From NCBI RefSeq assembly GCF_000482845.1, contig NZ_AXWV01000030.1:1-51386 (forward strand): a DNA stretch of 51,386 bases, written 5' to 3'. The DNA is from Anaerobiospirillum succiniciproducens DSM 6400. Its GTDB lineage: Bacteria > Pseudomonadota > Gammaproteobacteria > Enterobacterales > Succinivibrionaceae. Positions 26,509 through 36,125 of the stretch are shown in pieces. A program made the position numbers and the translations under genes. The notes under the pieces were generated by a model. It had not been told where the DNA came from. It made no database searches and worked only from the letters and a program-made list of their open reading frames with translations. The first letter of the stretch is position 1. Each line of letters starts with the position of its first letter.

Positions 26509-29500
26509 GTGGACTTAAAAGATCTTGCAAAAAATTCAGCCAAGTCCAAACCATCTGCAAACAAGGCAGGTGCTCGCCAAGATGCAGGCCCATACTCTAA
26601 TGAAGACTTTGAATCTCCTTACGCAGGTGGTCTGTTTGGGGCTGGTCAGGTGTTGTCTATTGATGACTTTAATAAGTTTGCCTCAGGTAATGACAGTCAA
26701 GGTGCATCTGACAATGCCGCCACTGCCACAGTTGCACGCAAGCAAGATAAGATCTCTAAGCGTCAGCCAAGCTCTGATCCTTTGAACGAGGATATTCCTT
26801 TTGGCAATGAGAGCGCACCATGGGATAACGCAAGCGCTAGCAACGCAGATGTAGCCCCTTGGGAAAATAGCACTCCAAACTATAACGATGCAGCTCCATG
26901 GGATAGCAATGCCAATGGCAATGCTGATATTCCGTGGGATAACTATGTGCCGCTAGATGATGCCGCTGCAATGGATCAAACATATAGCTCTAGTGCTCAT
27001 CATGACGGCGCTGCAATGCACAATGCAGCTAATGCTGAGCAGGCTTCTAATGCGGCGCACGCTGCAGCAAGTGCAGCTAGTGTAGCCCGTGCAGAAAGTT
27101 CGGCCGCAGCCGCTGCTGCTAGTTCAGCTCAGTCTGCTCTTGCCAATGGTGATGATGTTGCGCCATGGGATAGTGCTGTGCCTAATGCCTTTGCACAGGA
27201 GGTGGCAGGTACAAGTAAGGCAAGTGGCCGTAGCTTAGGTGGAGCTAAGGCGTCGTCGTCTTCAAAAGTTAGTGCTAGCGGGACTAAGAAAGCAGCATCC
27301 ATCAAGGATGCCTTACATGATCCAGCCCTCTTACATGCTAAGTTTAATGATGACTTTGCCCAGAAGAGATCTGAGGCTGTCATGGAGACAGCTAGCGATC
27401 TTATTAACACTATCAACAACTTTAGCCAGAATCTCAACAGTCCTGCTAAAAGTGAGGCTGAGGATGAGGTGAGAGAGATTAGTGGTGCATCCTTAAAGCA
27501 CGGTGATGTGCGTGTAGCAGGTGATGATAATAGCACTGAGATGTTTGACCCAGAGAACAATACTTATGTAGGCTCAAAATCGGGCAAAAAGTCTCGCTCA
27601 CAACAAGAGATTGAGGCTATGTCTGACGATGACTTCCTCTCTGCTTTGGCCTTTGGTGGTAGCGATATCTTTGATGATGCTGACGATCAAGACTCCGATG
27701 CCGCCATAGTTGCATCACATACTGCTGGCTTGACTGCAGCTGCTTCAAGCCCATCAGCTAGCAGCTTAGCTAAGAGCACTGCAGCTAAAGGCAGCACTGC
27801 TCAAGCTACTGCTAATGCCACAGCTACAGGAACTGCTAAAGGAACTTCTCAAGTCACTGCTAAAGCCTCGGCTGCGGCAAAGAGCGAAGCCAAAGATAGC
27901 ACTGCCGCATCTAGTGCTGCTAAAGGTAGCTCTGAGCATGCGTCAAGCAAGGGTGAATCTACTCAGAATGCATCTAAGGTTAAGACTAAAGATGATGCCT
28001 TGCATGATCAGGCATTTAACGCCTTATTTGGAGGGGATGCTGATAATCAGGCGACTGCCAATGAGCCTAGTGCTGAAGATGTAGATTTAGCTAGGTCAAT
28101 TATTGCTGGCACCCACATTTTATCTCCGGTTGTTGATAAAGAAGTCATCCGTAGAGGCGATGTTAATGAAATCGTACAAGCGGCAAGTGACTATTTATTC
28201 GGTCATGCGGATAAAGCTAAGGTCGCTAATGATGCTGTTGTCATCGATGCAGTGGATGAAGAGCGTCGTGTGGTGACGGAAAGAGACTACTCAGAAGATG
28301 AGCCTCTAGTAGCGGTAGAGCCTGGCGACTATGATGATAGTTTTAGCGAGCTTGATAGAAAGAAGAAGTCTTTAGAGATTCTCAATCATCGCAGCATCAT
28401 TGTGTCTAATCGTTCTTATAACGAGTATGTACTCAAGATGAAAGAGGCCCGTATGAAGCCTTTTTCACGTGAGTCTGTACTCAAGATGAACGTAGCACGC
28501 GTCTTTGCCGCTAATGGCATTCTTGGTAAGAAGCTTGAGGGCTATTCACCGCGTAAAGGACAACAAAGCTTTGCTGCTAGTGTGGCTGAAGTTATCAGCA
28601 CTCATCAGTTCTTAGCAGTAGAGGCAGGTACTGGTACCGGTAAGACATTCGCTTATTTAGTGCCACCGCTGCTTGCTGGCAAGACAGTGATGGTCTCTAC
28701 TCGCACTAAGACTTTGCAAGATCAGTTAAGCTCTAAAGACGTACCCAAGATCTTTAATATTTTAGGTACCACACACCTTAATTCCATCGCACTTAAGGGT
28801 CACGCTAACTATATTTGCCGCTATGTGTTTGATGGCGATGGCATGCGCTCACTCAATGCGCGTGATCGTCAGACCATTAGCGCCTATATTGATAAGTGTA
28901 CTGACTCATTAGATAGCGATCCTAAAAATGCTTTGTTTGGTGAGATGATTTTCTCACTTAAAGAAGGTGCCCGTTCTTTAGTTACTTGTGACTCATTTTT
29001 ATGCCAAGAGATGGCGAGCAATTGTCCTTATGCAGCTCGTAAGCGCGATTTATTAAGGGAATTGTCAGAAAACTCTAATACAGCTGCGTCTGTAGTCCCT
29101 GTAGATCAAGCAGATATGGAAATTGGCCGTGCTTTTGGTCCTGGTGCTGCAGGTAAAGATCCCGCTATTGGCTTTAAACGTGTACGCTCTGGCAATACTG
29201 GTATCGATGGCTCACATTGCTTTGTGTTTGCCGCACGTCAGGAGGCTAAAGAGCGCGATGTAGTCGTGATTAATCACGCTCTTTTCTATGCTGCGCTGCA
29301 AAGTCCTAATGGTATTGGCAATCCAAATTCTATCTTGCCACTGCCAGATGTTTTGATCTTTGATGAGGCCCATACCTTAGCTGAGGTCGGTCGAGAGTTC
29401 TTCAAACGCGACGTTAGCCTAGAGTTTCTTAAGGATTTAGTAGATGAGGTGCATAAGTGTTTTTCATCGACTAAGGTCTCTACTAAGACAGGTGCCTTTG

Positions 29501-31080
29501 CTAAAACTCTCTACAAGATTGAATGCATTGTCAATGTGCTGATGCGTGGTCTCTTGTTTAGAGGCGATGGTAAGCACGGTATTGCTAACTTTAAGTACTG
29601 CCACCATCACTTTAAGTCACCATTTGAGCTCTTAGGTTACGAGTTATTTAATAACAAAGACCGTGTCTTACTTGGTAAAGACTCTTACACCATGAAAGAG
29701 GTACGAGCCATCTTACAAGCTCATGGTTTAACAGAAAGCGGTTGGTTTGATCGTGACTTAGGCGAGCTTGATTTAGGCGGCGAGAAGATTACTACTGAAT
29801 CTGAGGATAGTGAGTCCACGCTTAGCGATGAAGAGTTTGAGATGATGATTGCTCGCTCTTCACGTAATCTTGATGAGCGTGATTTTAATAAGGAATTAAA
29901 GCGCCGTTTTGGTCAGCTGTGCGATCAATTTGGTATCGATTACTCACGTATTTCCCCATACGATAGCGACATGGGTGATGTGGTGTATGACTACTCCAAT
30001 CAACCAGTACGCAATGCCTTATTTAGAGGCTTAATGGCTGACTTACTCATGGCCTTAAAGTCACTAGCTGAGCTCCTTAAGAGTAATGAAGAAGCCGTCG
30101 AGGATATCAAGCCTCTGCAAAATCAAGTGGATGAGACTTTAGAGTTCATCACTGATTTCATGAACTCTGATCGCAACAAGCAAGGTGAAGAGTGTTGGGA
30201 TAATGCCTCATGGATTGAGATTGTGCCTAAAGAGGATCAAGGCTATAAGTTCATTCTGACCGTATGCCCAATTGATATTGGCCCATACTTAAGTGCAGCT
30301 CTGCGTAAGATTCAGGAGCAAGGCTGTACTGTAGTCTTTACCTCTGCAACGATCACCACTGACAATAAGTTTGATAAGTTCCTTTACGACATTGGCCTCA
30401 AGCACGAGGAAGTAAAGCAAAGCATAGTGCCATCTCCTTTTGATTACACGAACCATGCTTGCCTCTTTACCTCACCATCTTTCCCTGAGCCTAACGTCAA
30501 GGGTCGTATGGAAAAGGCTCTTAAGATGCTCAGCTCAGTTATCGATGCTACCGATGGCGGTATCTTTATTCTGACTACATCGTACTCAGCCTTAAATGAA
30601 GCTTATGAGTATATGAGTGCTCATTATTCAAATAAGCGCCGTATCCTCAAGCAAGGCAGTAATATGACAGTGTCAGATACCATGCAGGCTTTCATCAAGG
30701 CAGGTAATGCAGTATTAATTGGCACTTCATCTTTCTGGGAAGGTGTGGATGTACCGGGTAAGGCCTTATCTTTAGTTATCATCGATAAGATGCCATTTAC
30801 TCAAGTAGGTGACCCAATTACCAAGGCAATTGAGGGCAAGCTTAAGAGCAAGGGCTTAAATGTCTTTAAGTGCGAGAGCCTGCCAAATGCCATCATTGCA
30901 CTGCGCCAAGGAGCAGGTCGTTTAATCCGTAATGAAGCCGATACAGGTGCCTTAGTCTTGCTTGATCCAAGACTGCATACCAAAAATTACGGTCAAACCG
31001 TCTTTAACTCCTTACCGCCAATGACCCACGTAACCTCAGTTACCGAAGTCTTAAGCTTCTTAAAGAAGGTCAAATCCTAA
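26509..31080 (+). CDS. yoaA: YoaA/DinG-family Fe-S DNA helicase with giant N-terminal extension
   Basis: An XPD-like superfamily 2 helicase (5'-3' DNA unwinding in repair). Residues from about 680 hold the helicase: Walker A GTGTGKT (707-713), DEAH (952-955), GTSSFWEGVDVPG and QGAGRLIR (1467-1474). Cysteines in ANYIC, VTCDSFLCQEMASNC and SHCF are candidates for the 4Fe-4S cluster. YoaA relatives have about 640 residues; this protein has 1523. The first 670 or so are low-complexity Ala/Ser/Asp-rich sequence with five [AI]PW[DE] motifs (103-106, 117-120, 129-132, 141-144, 218-221) and one EDIPF (94-98). The helicase part is also longer, with acidic inserts. GTG start with AAGGAGG four bases before. 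tsaB follows two genes later, as beside yoaA in enterobacteria, supporting YoaA over DinG. Confidence 0.88.
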   Translation: MDLKDLAKNSAKSKPSANKAGARQDAGPYSNEDFESPYAGGLFGAGQVLSIDDFNKFASGNDSQGASDNAATATVARKQDKISKRQPSSDPLNEDIPFGNESAPWDNASASNADVAPWENSTPNYNDAAPWDSNANGNADIPWDNYVPLDDAAAMDQTYSSSAHHDGAAMHNAANAEQASNAAHAAASAASVARAESSAAAAAASSAQSALANGDDVAPWDSAVPNAFAQEVAGTSKASGRSLGGAKASSSSKVSASGTKKAASIKDALHDPALLHAKFNDDFAQKRSEAVMETASDLINTINNFSQNLNSPAKSEAEDEVREISGASLKHGDVRVAGDDNSTEMFDPENNTYVGSKSGKKSRSQQEIEAMSDDDFLSALAFGGSDIFDDADDQDSDAAIVASHTAGLTAAASSPSASSLAKSTAAKGSTAQATANATATGTAKGTSQVTAKASAAAKSEAKDSTAASSAAKGSSEHASSKGESTQNASKVKTKDDALHDQAFNALFGGDADNQATANEPSAEDVDLARSIIAGTHILSPVVDKEVIRRGDVNEIVQAASDYLFGHADKAKVANDAVVIDAVDEERRVVTERDYSEDEPLVAVEPGDYDDSFSELDRKKKSLEILNHRSIIVSNRSYNEYVLKMKEARMKPFSRESVLKMNVARVFAANGILGKKLEGYSPRKGQQSFAASVAEVISTHQFLAVEAGTGTGKTFAYLVPPLLAGKTVMVSTRTKTLQDQLSSKDVPKIFNILGTTHLNSIALKGHANYICRYVFDGDGMRSLNARDRQTISAYIDKCTDSLDSDPKNALFGEMIFSLKEGARSLVTCDSFLCQEMASNCPYAARKRDLLRELSENSNTAASVVPVDQADMEIGRAFGPGAAGKDPAIGFKRVRSGNTGIDGSHCFVFAARQEAKERDVVVINHALFYAALQSPNGIGNPNSILPLPDVLIFDEAHTLAEVGREFFKRDVSLEFLKDLVDEVHKCFSSTKVSTKTGAFAKTLYKIECIVNVLMRGLLFRGDGKHGIANFKYCHHHFKSPFELLGYELFNNKDRVLLGKDSYTMKEVRAILQAHGLTESGWFDRDLGELDLGGEKITTESEDSESTLSDEEFEMMIARSSRNLDERDFNKELKRRFGQLCDQFGIDYSRISPYDSDMGDVVYDYSNQPVRNALFRGLMADLLMALKSLAELLKSNEEAVEDIKPLQNQVDETLEFITDFMNSDRNKQGEECWDNASWIEIVPKEDQGYKFILTVCPIDIGPYLSAALRKIQEQGCTVVFTSATITTDNKFDKFLYDIGLKHEEVKQSIVPSPFDYTNHACLFTSPSFPEPNVKGRMEKALKMLSSVIDATDGGIFILTTSYSALNEAYEYMSAHYSNKRRILKQGSNMTVSDTMQAFIKAGNAVLIGTSSFWEGVDVPGKALSLVIIDKMPFTQVGDPITKAIEGKLKSKGLNVFKCESLPNAIIALRQGAGRLIRNEADTGALVLLDPRLHTKNYGQTVFNSLPPMTHVTSVTEVLSFLKKVKS

Positions 31081-31901
31081 GGCCCACTAACAAGCCACTA
31101 GCCGAGCACATGTCCACCACAAAGCCTTAGCCGCCACAATCCAAGGCGCAAGGCATCGCTAAGGCGCAAGCTAACGCTAAGTAGCAAGCTAGAGCCAAGG
31201 CTCAAGCTAACGCCAAAGCTCAAGCCCACGCTAAAGCCAAGGCCTGAGCCAAAGAAAGCTCAAGTGCACTGAGGCTAAAGCAACTCGGCTATAGGCAAAA
31301 GGTAGTAGCATCGGCCACTATAAAAATAAGGCAAGTAAGCCACACGTATTACGCTTAATCAGCAAGTACGTGTGTAGGCAAAGCACAGGATCTAGTCGGC
31401 CCATCACTTTAGATGCTCAAGCACAAGCTCATGATTGTGTGGCCGCCTAAGAGACTGTGGATAGTTTGCCAAGTGCTGAAAGCGCATAGGCTTATTAGCA
31501 GCTAAATGCATTGCCTAATCGCAAGTAGAAGCTCATGGCACGCATAGAGTCTTGAGAACTTAGATATTGGCCATGCGGCTCTTGGGGATGTATGAGCAAC
31601 AGCAATAGCAGCAACTGCCGCAGCATCAGCATCTGTAGAAGCTACAGCAATAGCACATCAATAACTGCAGTAACTGCTGCACTAACAGCTGCAGCTGCTG
31701 CAGTGGCATTAACCTGAGTGGTTATAGCTTAGAAAGGGTGGCTCATGTATGCAGTGGTGCTAACTGCTCATGGGCAATAGCATCTGCTTGTGTTTGTGGC
31801 GTGATTAGCTAGCGAACAGCAGGTTGTAAGTGGCCAAGGGGCTATGTGTGTAGGGTGCTGATAAGCTTGAAAGAGTGGCAGCGTACTTAGCTTGGTGTAG
31901 G
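31081..31901. other. Spacer with decayed low-complexity coding-like sequence
   Basis: No open gene. Around 31150-31255 the plus strand reads as Ala-Lys/Gln/Asn alternation (AKAQANAK, then a stop, then QARAKAQANAKAQAHAKAKA) in one frame. Around 31588-31720 another Ala/Thr/Ser-rich frame (ATAIAATAAASASVEA) is broken by stops. Both look like remnants of low-complexity coding sequence or of expanded 6-bp repeats. Confidence 0.45.
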
Positions 31902-32417
31902 CTACTTTGCTAAAGATGTGGTGGCCTTTTTGAGGCGACGGTAGGTATAGCCTGTTGGAGAAACTGCAGTCTCGTAAACCAAAGCATCAGTCTTGATTTC
32001 GCATACGGACAGCTCGCTTTCGGCACGCTTTTGCTCAGGTGTTTCTTTCTTCCAGTTCTTAGCATTCTCAGCTAAGGCTAAAGCAATGGAGCGCAGCTTA
32101 ATGCGCAGTGGCTTGAGTGCATGAGAGCGCTGACCTGAAACTAAGGCTTCGACTTGCTGCTTTAAGATGTTTTGCTTGACGTGCTTTGGCTGATTGTCTT
32201 TGATTGCCTGAATACGACCACGACGACGTGGTGTGACTACTTGCATGTAGTCTGCAATATCCTCGTGAGCTACTTTTCGAGGTTTGGATGGGTCTTGATA
32301 GTATTTGGCTTCGGAGTTTTCAACCGCCGAATCCTTAGAGCGCAGATGATAGCGATATGAATCGGATACAGCCGGCTGCGGATCCAAATCAAACGCAATA
32401 ATACGTTTCTTAATCAT
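31902..32417 (-). CDS. Hypothetical basic protein, 171 aa
   Basis: Not recognised. The start at 32417 has GGGGA eight bases upstream; an upstream in-frame codon would add 12 residues without a site. The protein is rich in Lys and Arg (KKRIIAFDLDPQP, TPRRRGRIQA, KHVKQNILKQQ), has no signal peptide or membrane segment and probably folds mostly as helix in its second half. The basic character suggests binding to nucleic acid or ribosomes, but no known motif is present. It lies between yoaA and tsaB on the opposite strand, inside a pair that is adjacent in enterobacteria, so it probably entered this locus later. Confidence 0.65.
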   Translation of the reverse strand: MIKKRIIAFDLDPQPAVSDSYRYHLRSKDSAVENSEAKYYQDPSKPRKVAHEDIADYMQVVTPRRRGRIQAIKDNQPKHVKQNILKQQVEALVSGQRSHALKPLRIKLRSIALALAENAKNWKKETPEQKRAESELSVCEIKTDALVYETAVSPTGYTYRRLKKATTSLAK

Positions 32418-33025
32418 CAATAATCCCCAGAACCGAAAGTAACCAAAAACCAATGAGTGCTGTCAAACAAGCATGACAATGCATGAGCCCAAGCTGCAAA
32501 GAGGTAATAAAGGCCCAAGTGCATTCTAATGAGTTAACTAAATAGTAGCGGAATCTTATACAATACAGCCTACAAACGCAAGCTAAGCACATTTAAGTGC
32601 CATAGCCTGATTTGTAAACCATCATGTGTTATTAATGCTAGATAAAGCCCATCTAAGGCCTAGTTGCATGGCCACCAAGAGCTCATGCAAGTCGTAGTAG
32701 TATGTCTGCCAAATGCTCACTAGCTCAATCCTGTATAGCAGCAAACAGCGCACTAGGATTGTCAGTTAACTCTGCACAAGCTCACTAGCTTTAGCTCATA
32801 TCGCAGCAAAAAGCGCTGCTAGGCTTTAGCTATGCAGGCTCTAGACATGCTATGATCTATAGTTTGTCAGCTAGTAGTGAAGCGATAAGCTTTCTACTAG
32901 GCCTTCATCATCTAGCAATGCAAATGATCGCCATCTAATGGTAGCGGTGGCTTTGCTAATTTGGCATTAATGAGTCTTAGCAAGGCTCAGATACTTTTGT
33001 CACAACACTACAGGACAATTAAACT
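32418..33025. other. Spacer before tsaB
   Basis: About 600 nt without a supported gene. Several imperfect repeats of a TAGCAGCAAA(C/A)AGCGC(A/T) string occur near 32736 and 32803. No good promoter was seen. Confidence 0.35.
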
Positions 33026-33787
33026 ATGAGAGATAAGACTGTTTTAGCGATTGATACTGCCACAGAAAATTGCTCCGTAGCTTTGAGTGTTGGTGGCAAA
33101 GTCTTCTTAAAGAGCGAAGTAGCCCCACAAAAGCATGCCAATTTAGTATTGAGCATGGTGGATAGCTTACTTACTGAAAACTCAGTTGCTCGTGAGGATA
33201 TTGAGGCAGTAGGTTTTGGTGCCGGCCCAGGCTCTTTTACCGGTGTACGTATTGCTACTTCTACAGCTCAAGCCTTAGCTTTAGGCTTAGATGTTGAGGT
33301 ATTTGCCGTGAGCGATCTTAAGCTTTTAGCTATTCCTGAGCTCTTAGATTGTGGCGATGGTAACGCTCATGAGGATAAGAGTTATGCCTTGTGTGCTGCA
33401 GATGCACGTATGGGCGAGGTTTACTACGCTTTATTTGAAAAGAGCGGCAACAAGGTAGCAACTGTGATTGAAGAGAAGGTGGCAAAGCCTGAAGATGCCA
33501 TTGCAGATCTTTTAACTCACGCAGATAAAATTGCCTCTGACAAGCTTGCTCTTGCAGGTACCGGCATTGCCATCCTTTTAGAGGCCGGTCTTAAAGATAA
33601 AATCTCAGCAGATCTCTTAGCCGCTACTAACAAGAGCATCGAAGAAAACACCCTGCGTCTTTATCCACGAGCCGATGCCATCATCTATAGCGCCATGAGC
33701 GGTGACTTCACTCTTACCGATCCATCCTTAGCTGAGCCGCTGTACTGCCGCAACGAGGTCACCTGGAAGAAGATTGGTGAACAGTAG
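33026..33787 (+). CDS. tsaB: tRNA threonylcarbamoyladenosine biosynthesis protein TsaB
   Basis: Partner of TsaD and TsaE in making t6A at position 37 of ANN-decoding tRNAs. The N-terminal ASKHA fold is clear: LAIDTATENCSVAL, then KHANLVLSMVDSLL and the hallmark GFGAGPGSFTGVRIATSTAQALA. At 253 aa it is slightly longer than E. coli TsaB (231). The ATG at 33026 has AGGA about ten bases upstream. Its nearness to yoaA repeats the enterobacterial gene order. It is followed by a short hairpin. Confidence 0.94.
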   Translation: MRDKTVLAIDTATENCSVALSVGGKVFLKSEVAPQKHANLVLSMVDSLLTENSVAREDIEAVGFGAGPGSFTGVRIATSTAQALALGLDVEVFAVSDLKLLAIPELLDCGDGNAHEDKSYALCAADARMGEVYYALFEKSGNKVATVIEEKVAKPEDAIADLLTHADKIASDKLALAGTGIAILLEAGLKDKISADLLAATNKSIEENTLRLYPRADAIIYSAMSGDFTLTDPSLAEPLYCRNEVTWKKIGEQ

Positions 33788-33871
33788 CAGACAAGCACAC
33801 TACGCCCTAAACAATCTCTCACCACCACAAAAAAAACAGCATAGACTTGCCCCAACCTAGCAGCCTAACTG

Positions 33872-33892
33872 AGCCCACCAACGTGGGCTTTG
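33872..33892 (+). terminator. Probable terminator of tsaB
   Basis: AGCCCAC (33872-33878) pairs with GTGGGCT (33883-33889) around a four-base loop, followed by a short T-rich stretch. Confidence 0.55.
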
Positions 33893-34692
33893 TGATTTAT
33901 GAGCCACGCACAAGTTCTCATAGCAACTAAGCCACATAAGCACAGCCCCATCAGTTAGGCTATGTACAACCATTAAAAGCTCACTCCGAATCAGCAAATT
34001 CACTCCAAGCTATGCAAATAAAGCCATGCATGGCTAAGTTGATTTAAGTTGAGCAAAGCAAAGCAAATCAAAGCAATGCAAGGCAAAGCTACGCTAATCT
34101 AAGCCAAGCTAAGCAACTCGTTACTGCCAGCCAACTTAGTTGATTCGAGTACAGCAAGATCAGAGGTTGGGCACAGCAGATGAGAACAAAATATCTAACC
34201 TGCAACATAGACATGATGAACACGCATGCATCCTATCAAAGATAGCACTGCTCTTGTATACATACTTTTAGTGTTCATATATGAGGATACTTTTTTTAGA
34301 AAAACTATTCTTAATAGTGTGCAATAAGCGGGAGTGCTGCTCCGTATAGGTGCATTACTATCATAAATTTAGTATAAATAATGTAGTGCGAATAGTTCTT
34401 TTACGAAAGTGAGCTAAACCTTGTAAGTTTTTGTGTCTTGTTTGCTATAATAGTTGCACTATAACCTAAACCAGTAAACTAGGGCTAAAGTTTACATTTG
34501 CGGCTCGTACACAAGGTGCCAAGTCTTTCAAATATGCCTGTGTAACTGAGCTAAAAACGCTAATCTAGTTAGGGCTAAATTTTTAGTTAGAGTAGCAACA
34601 TTAATTGGTAGGTTGTTAGGTCGGGCAAATATCTATCTCATTGGATTTATTTTGCCTCATGCGTGTGGTGGTACTGTATAAGGTAGTGTGCA
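33893..34692. other. Spacer and long leader before an orphan gene
   Basis: The left part holds a 5-bp-periodic tract (34052-34120). A TATAAT at 34446-34451, with TTGTAA 19 bp upstream, may be the promoter of the next gene and would give a leader of about 240 nt. That leader contains a 7-bp stem (GTAAACT 34474-34480 / AGTTTAC 34489-34495) and a second TAGGGCTAAA string. Confidence 0.4.
34052..34120. repeat. Degenerate pentamer repeat (AAGCA/AAGCT/AATCA)
   Basis: About 14 units with five-base periodicity, mostly AAGCA, AAGCC, AAGCT or one-base variants, in non-coding sequence. The composition matches other A/C-rich spacers in the window. Confidence 0.6.
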
Positions 34693-35883
34693 ATGGACTT
34701 ATTAGAGTTTCAGAAGACCTGGGGTGACTATGAGTCACTACGCGTCATACAATCACGTGACGTACAAAAGGATATTCAAAAGGGCTATGTAGTTGCCTTA
34801 TATGGTAAAAAGAACGCTCCTTATCGCATGGCTCGTGTCGGCCGTATTTATGAGAGTCCATTTGGCGAGATTGTGTTTGCTAGCCGCTTTTTGAAGGCTC
34901 ATCCAGAGCTTAAAAACGTGGTAGTAGTACGAGAGAAAACCGATCCTCGTGAGTTTGTCTATTCTTTTCACGATAAGTCTGAATACTCTAAAAAGCAAAG
35001 CAGTAGTGCCACTATTAGTGTATTACGTAAAGGTGGTGCTGCAAGCCACTGTAAAGATGTAAATGCCCCAAATTCAAGACGCCAGTGCCTGCGTGGCTCT
35101 TCTATGGTATTAGGAGAAAAACTGCCTACTTTTGGTACCTTAGAGCCTGGTCCACGTTACGCCGCACAACGTCAAGAGTTTGTAGCAGGTGAAGGTCAGC
35201 CACATCTTTCTGGCGTGCTCAATGCCCATGTTAATCAGCAATATGATATTCCAGTAAATAAGATTGCTGCAGTTAGTGAACAGCAAGAAGAGGCAGAAAA
35301 TCTCTATCGCACTACAGATCCACGTGACTATAATCAAAATGCAAAAGATATATACGCCATAGAAAACACCGATACTCTACCTGCAAGCCATGGCTATAGA
35401 GATGATTCTGCTTTTGATCGTGCAGAAGCTTGGCGTCGTAACAATGTTTACCAAGATAGTTATGCTTCTAACAAAGAAGATACTACTCGTGGTGGCAACT
35501 TCAATAGAGATACTCAGTTATCAACTCAAGATGATCCTGTTTATGCTAAGGACAACTGTTCTAAAGGCGTTTATGCTGAGCGCGATAGCAGAGGACAAAG
35601 ATTAGATCCTTACGATACTGACAAAGCTTCCACACGCAATTATGAACGCATGACGCAGCAGTATAATAAAGCGCAGGGCAAAGACTTATATAGATTGGGT
35701 ATGGAGAATATTGCTCTACCTGATGACTGCCCTCCACCTTTTGATTTTGACAGCCGCGATTTTTTAAAGTTAAGCTCTTCAGAACAAGTTGAAGTCTTAA
35801 AGCAAGCTGTAATTATGCGTGAAGCAGCTCTGTGCAGATACATCAACAAGCTTCAGTGCCTCAAAGACATCTTTGATAAATAA
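34693..35883 (+). CDS. Hypothetical protein, 396 aa, with long disordered Tyr/Asp-rich middle
   Basis: Not recognised. Residues 1-110 look folded (DIQKGYVVALYGKK, ARVGRIYESPFGEIVFASRFL, NVVVVREKTDP). Residues about 110-335 are low in hydrophobics and rich in Asp, Asn, Arg, Tyr and Gln with scattered D-x-Y and Y-x-x-D pairs, and are likely disordered. A C-terminal helix (SSSEQVEVLKQAVIMREAAL...LQCLKDIFDK) may form a coiled coil. There is no signal peptide or membrane span, so it is cytoplasmic. The frame is open over 396 codons with host-like codon use; ATG 34693 has AAGG nine bases upstream. It stands alone. Its shape resembles scaffold or phase-separating proteins, but no function can be given. 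Confidence 0.72.
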   Translation: MDLLEFQKTWGDYESLRVIQSRDVQKDIQKGYVVALYGKKNAPYRMARVGRIYESPFGEIVFASRFLKAHPELKNVVVVREKTDPREFVYSFHDKSEYSKKQSSSATISVLRKGGAASHCKDVNAPNSRRQCLRGSSMVLGEKLPTFGTLEPGPRYAAQRQEFVAGEGQPHLSGVLNAHVNQQYDIPVNKIAAVSEQQEEAENLYRTTDPRDYNQNAKDIYAIENTDTLPASHGYRDDSAFDRAEAWRRNNVYQDSYASNKEDTTRGGNFNRDTQLSTQDDPVYAKDNCSKGVYAERDSRGQRLDPYDTDKASTRNYERMTQQYNKAQGKDLYRLGMENIALPDDCPPPFDFDSRDFLKLSSSEQVEVLKQAVIMREAALCRYINKLQCLKDIFDK

Positions 35884-36026
35884 GTAGCACAACCCCATCG
35901 CTGTGCAGGCTCTGCCTTAGCCACAAAAGAGTCTGCCCACGCAATCCATTTTCCGCATCAGCATAGCCACTACTAAGCAAGCTAAGCAAAACCAAATATC
36001 GCTAGGCAAGCCAAAGCCAAGCATAT

Positions 36027-36125
36027 CCCAGTCATACCTACGAAAAACAGGCTAGACCAAGCACACGAGCCAATCATAGCCCAGCCATGCCTACGAAAAC
36101 AGGCTAGACCAAGCGCACCAGCCAA
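36027..36125. repeat. Imperfect direct repeat of 46-47 bp, two copies
   Basis: Copy 1 spans 36027-36073 and copy 2 36080-36125, six bases apart. Both contain CTACGAAAA(A)CAGGCTAGACC. They differ at a few positions and by one A. Confidence 0.85.
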
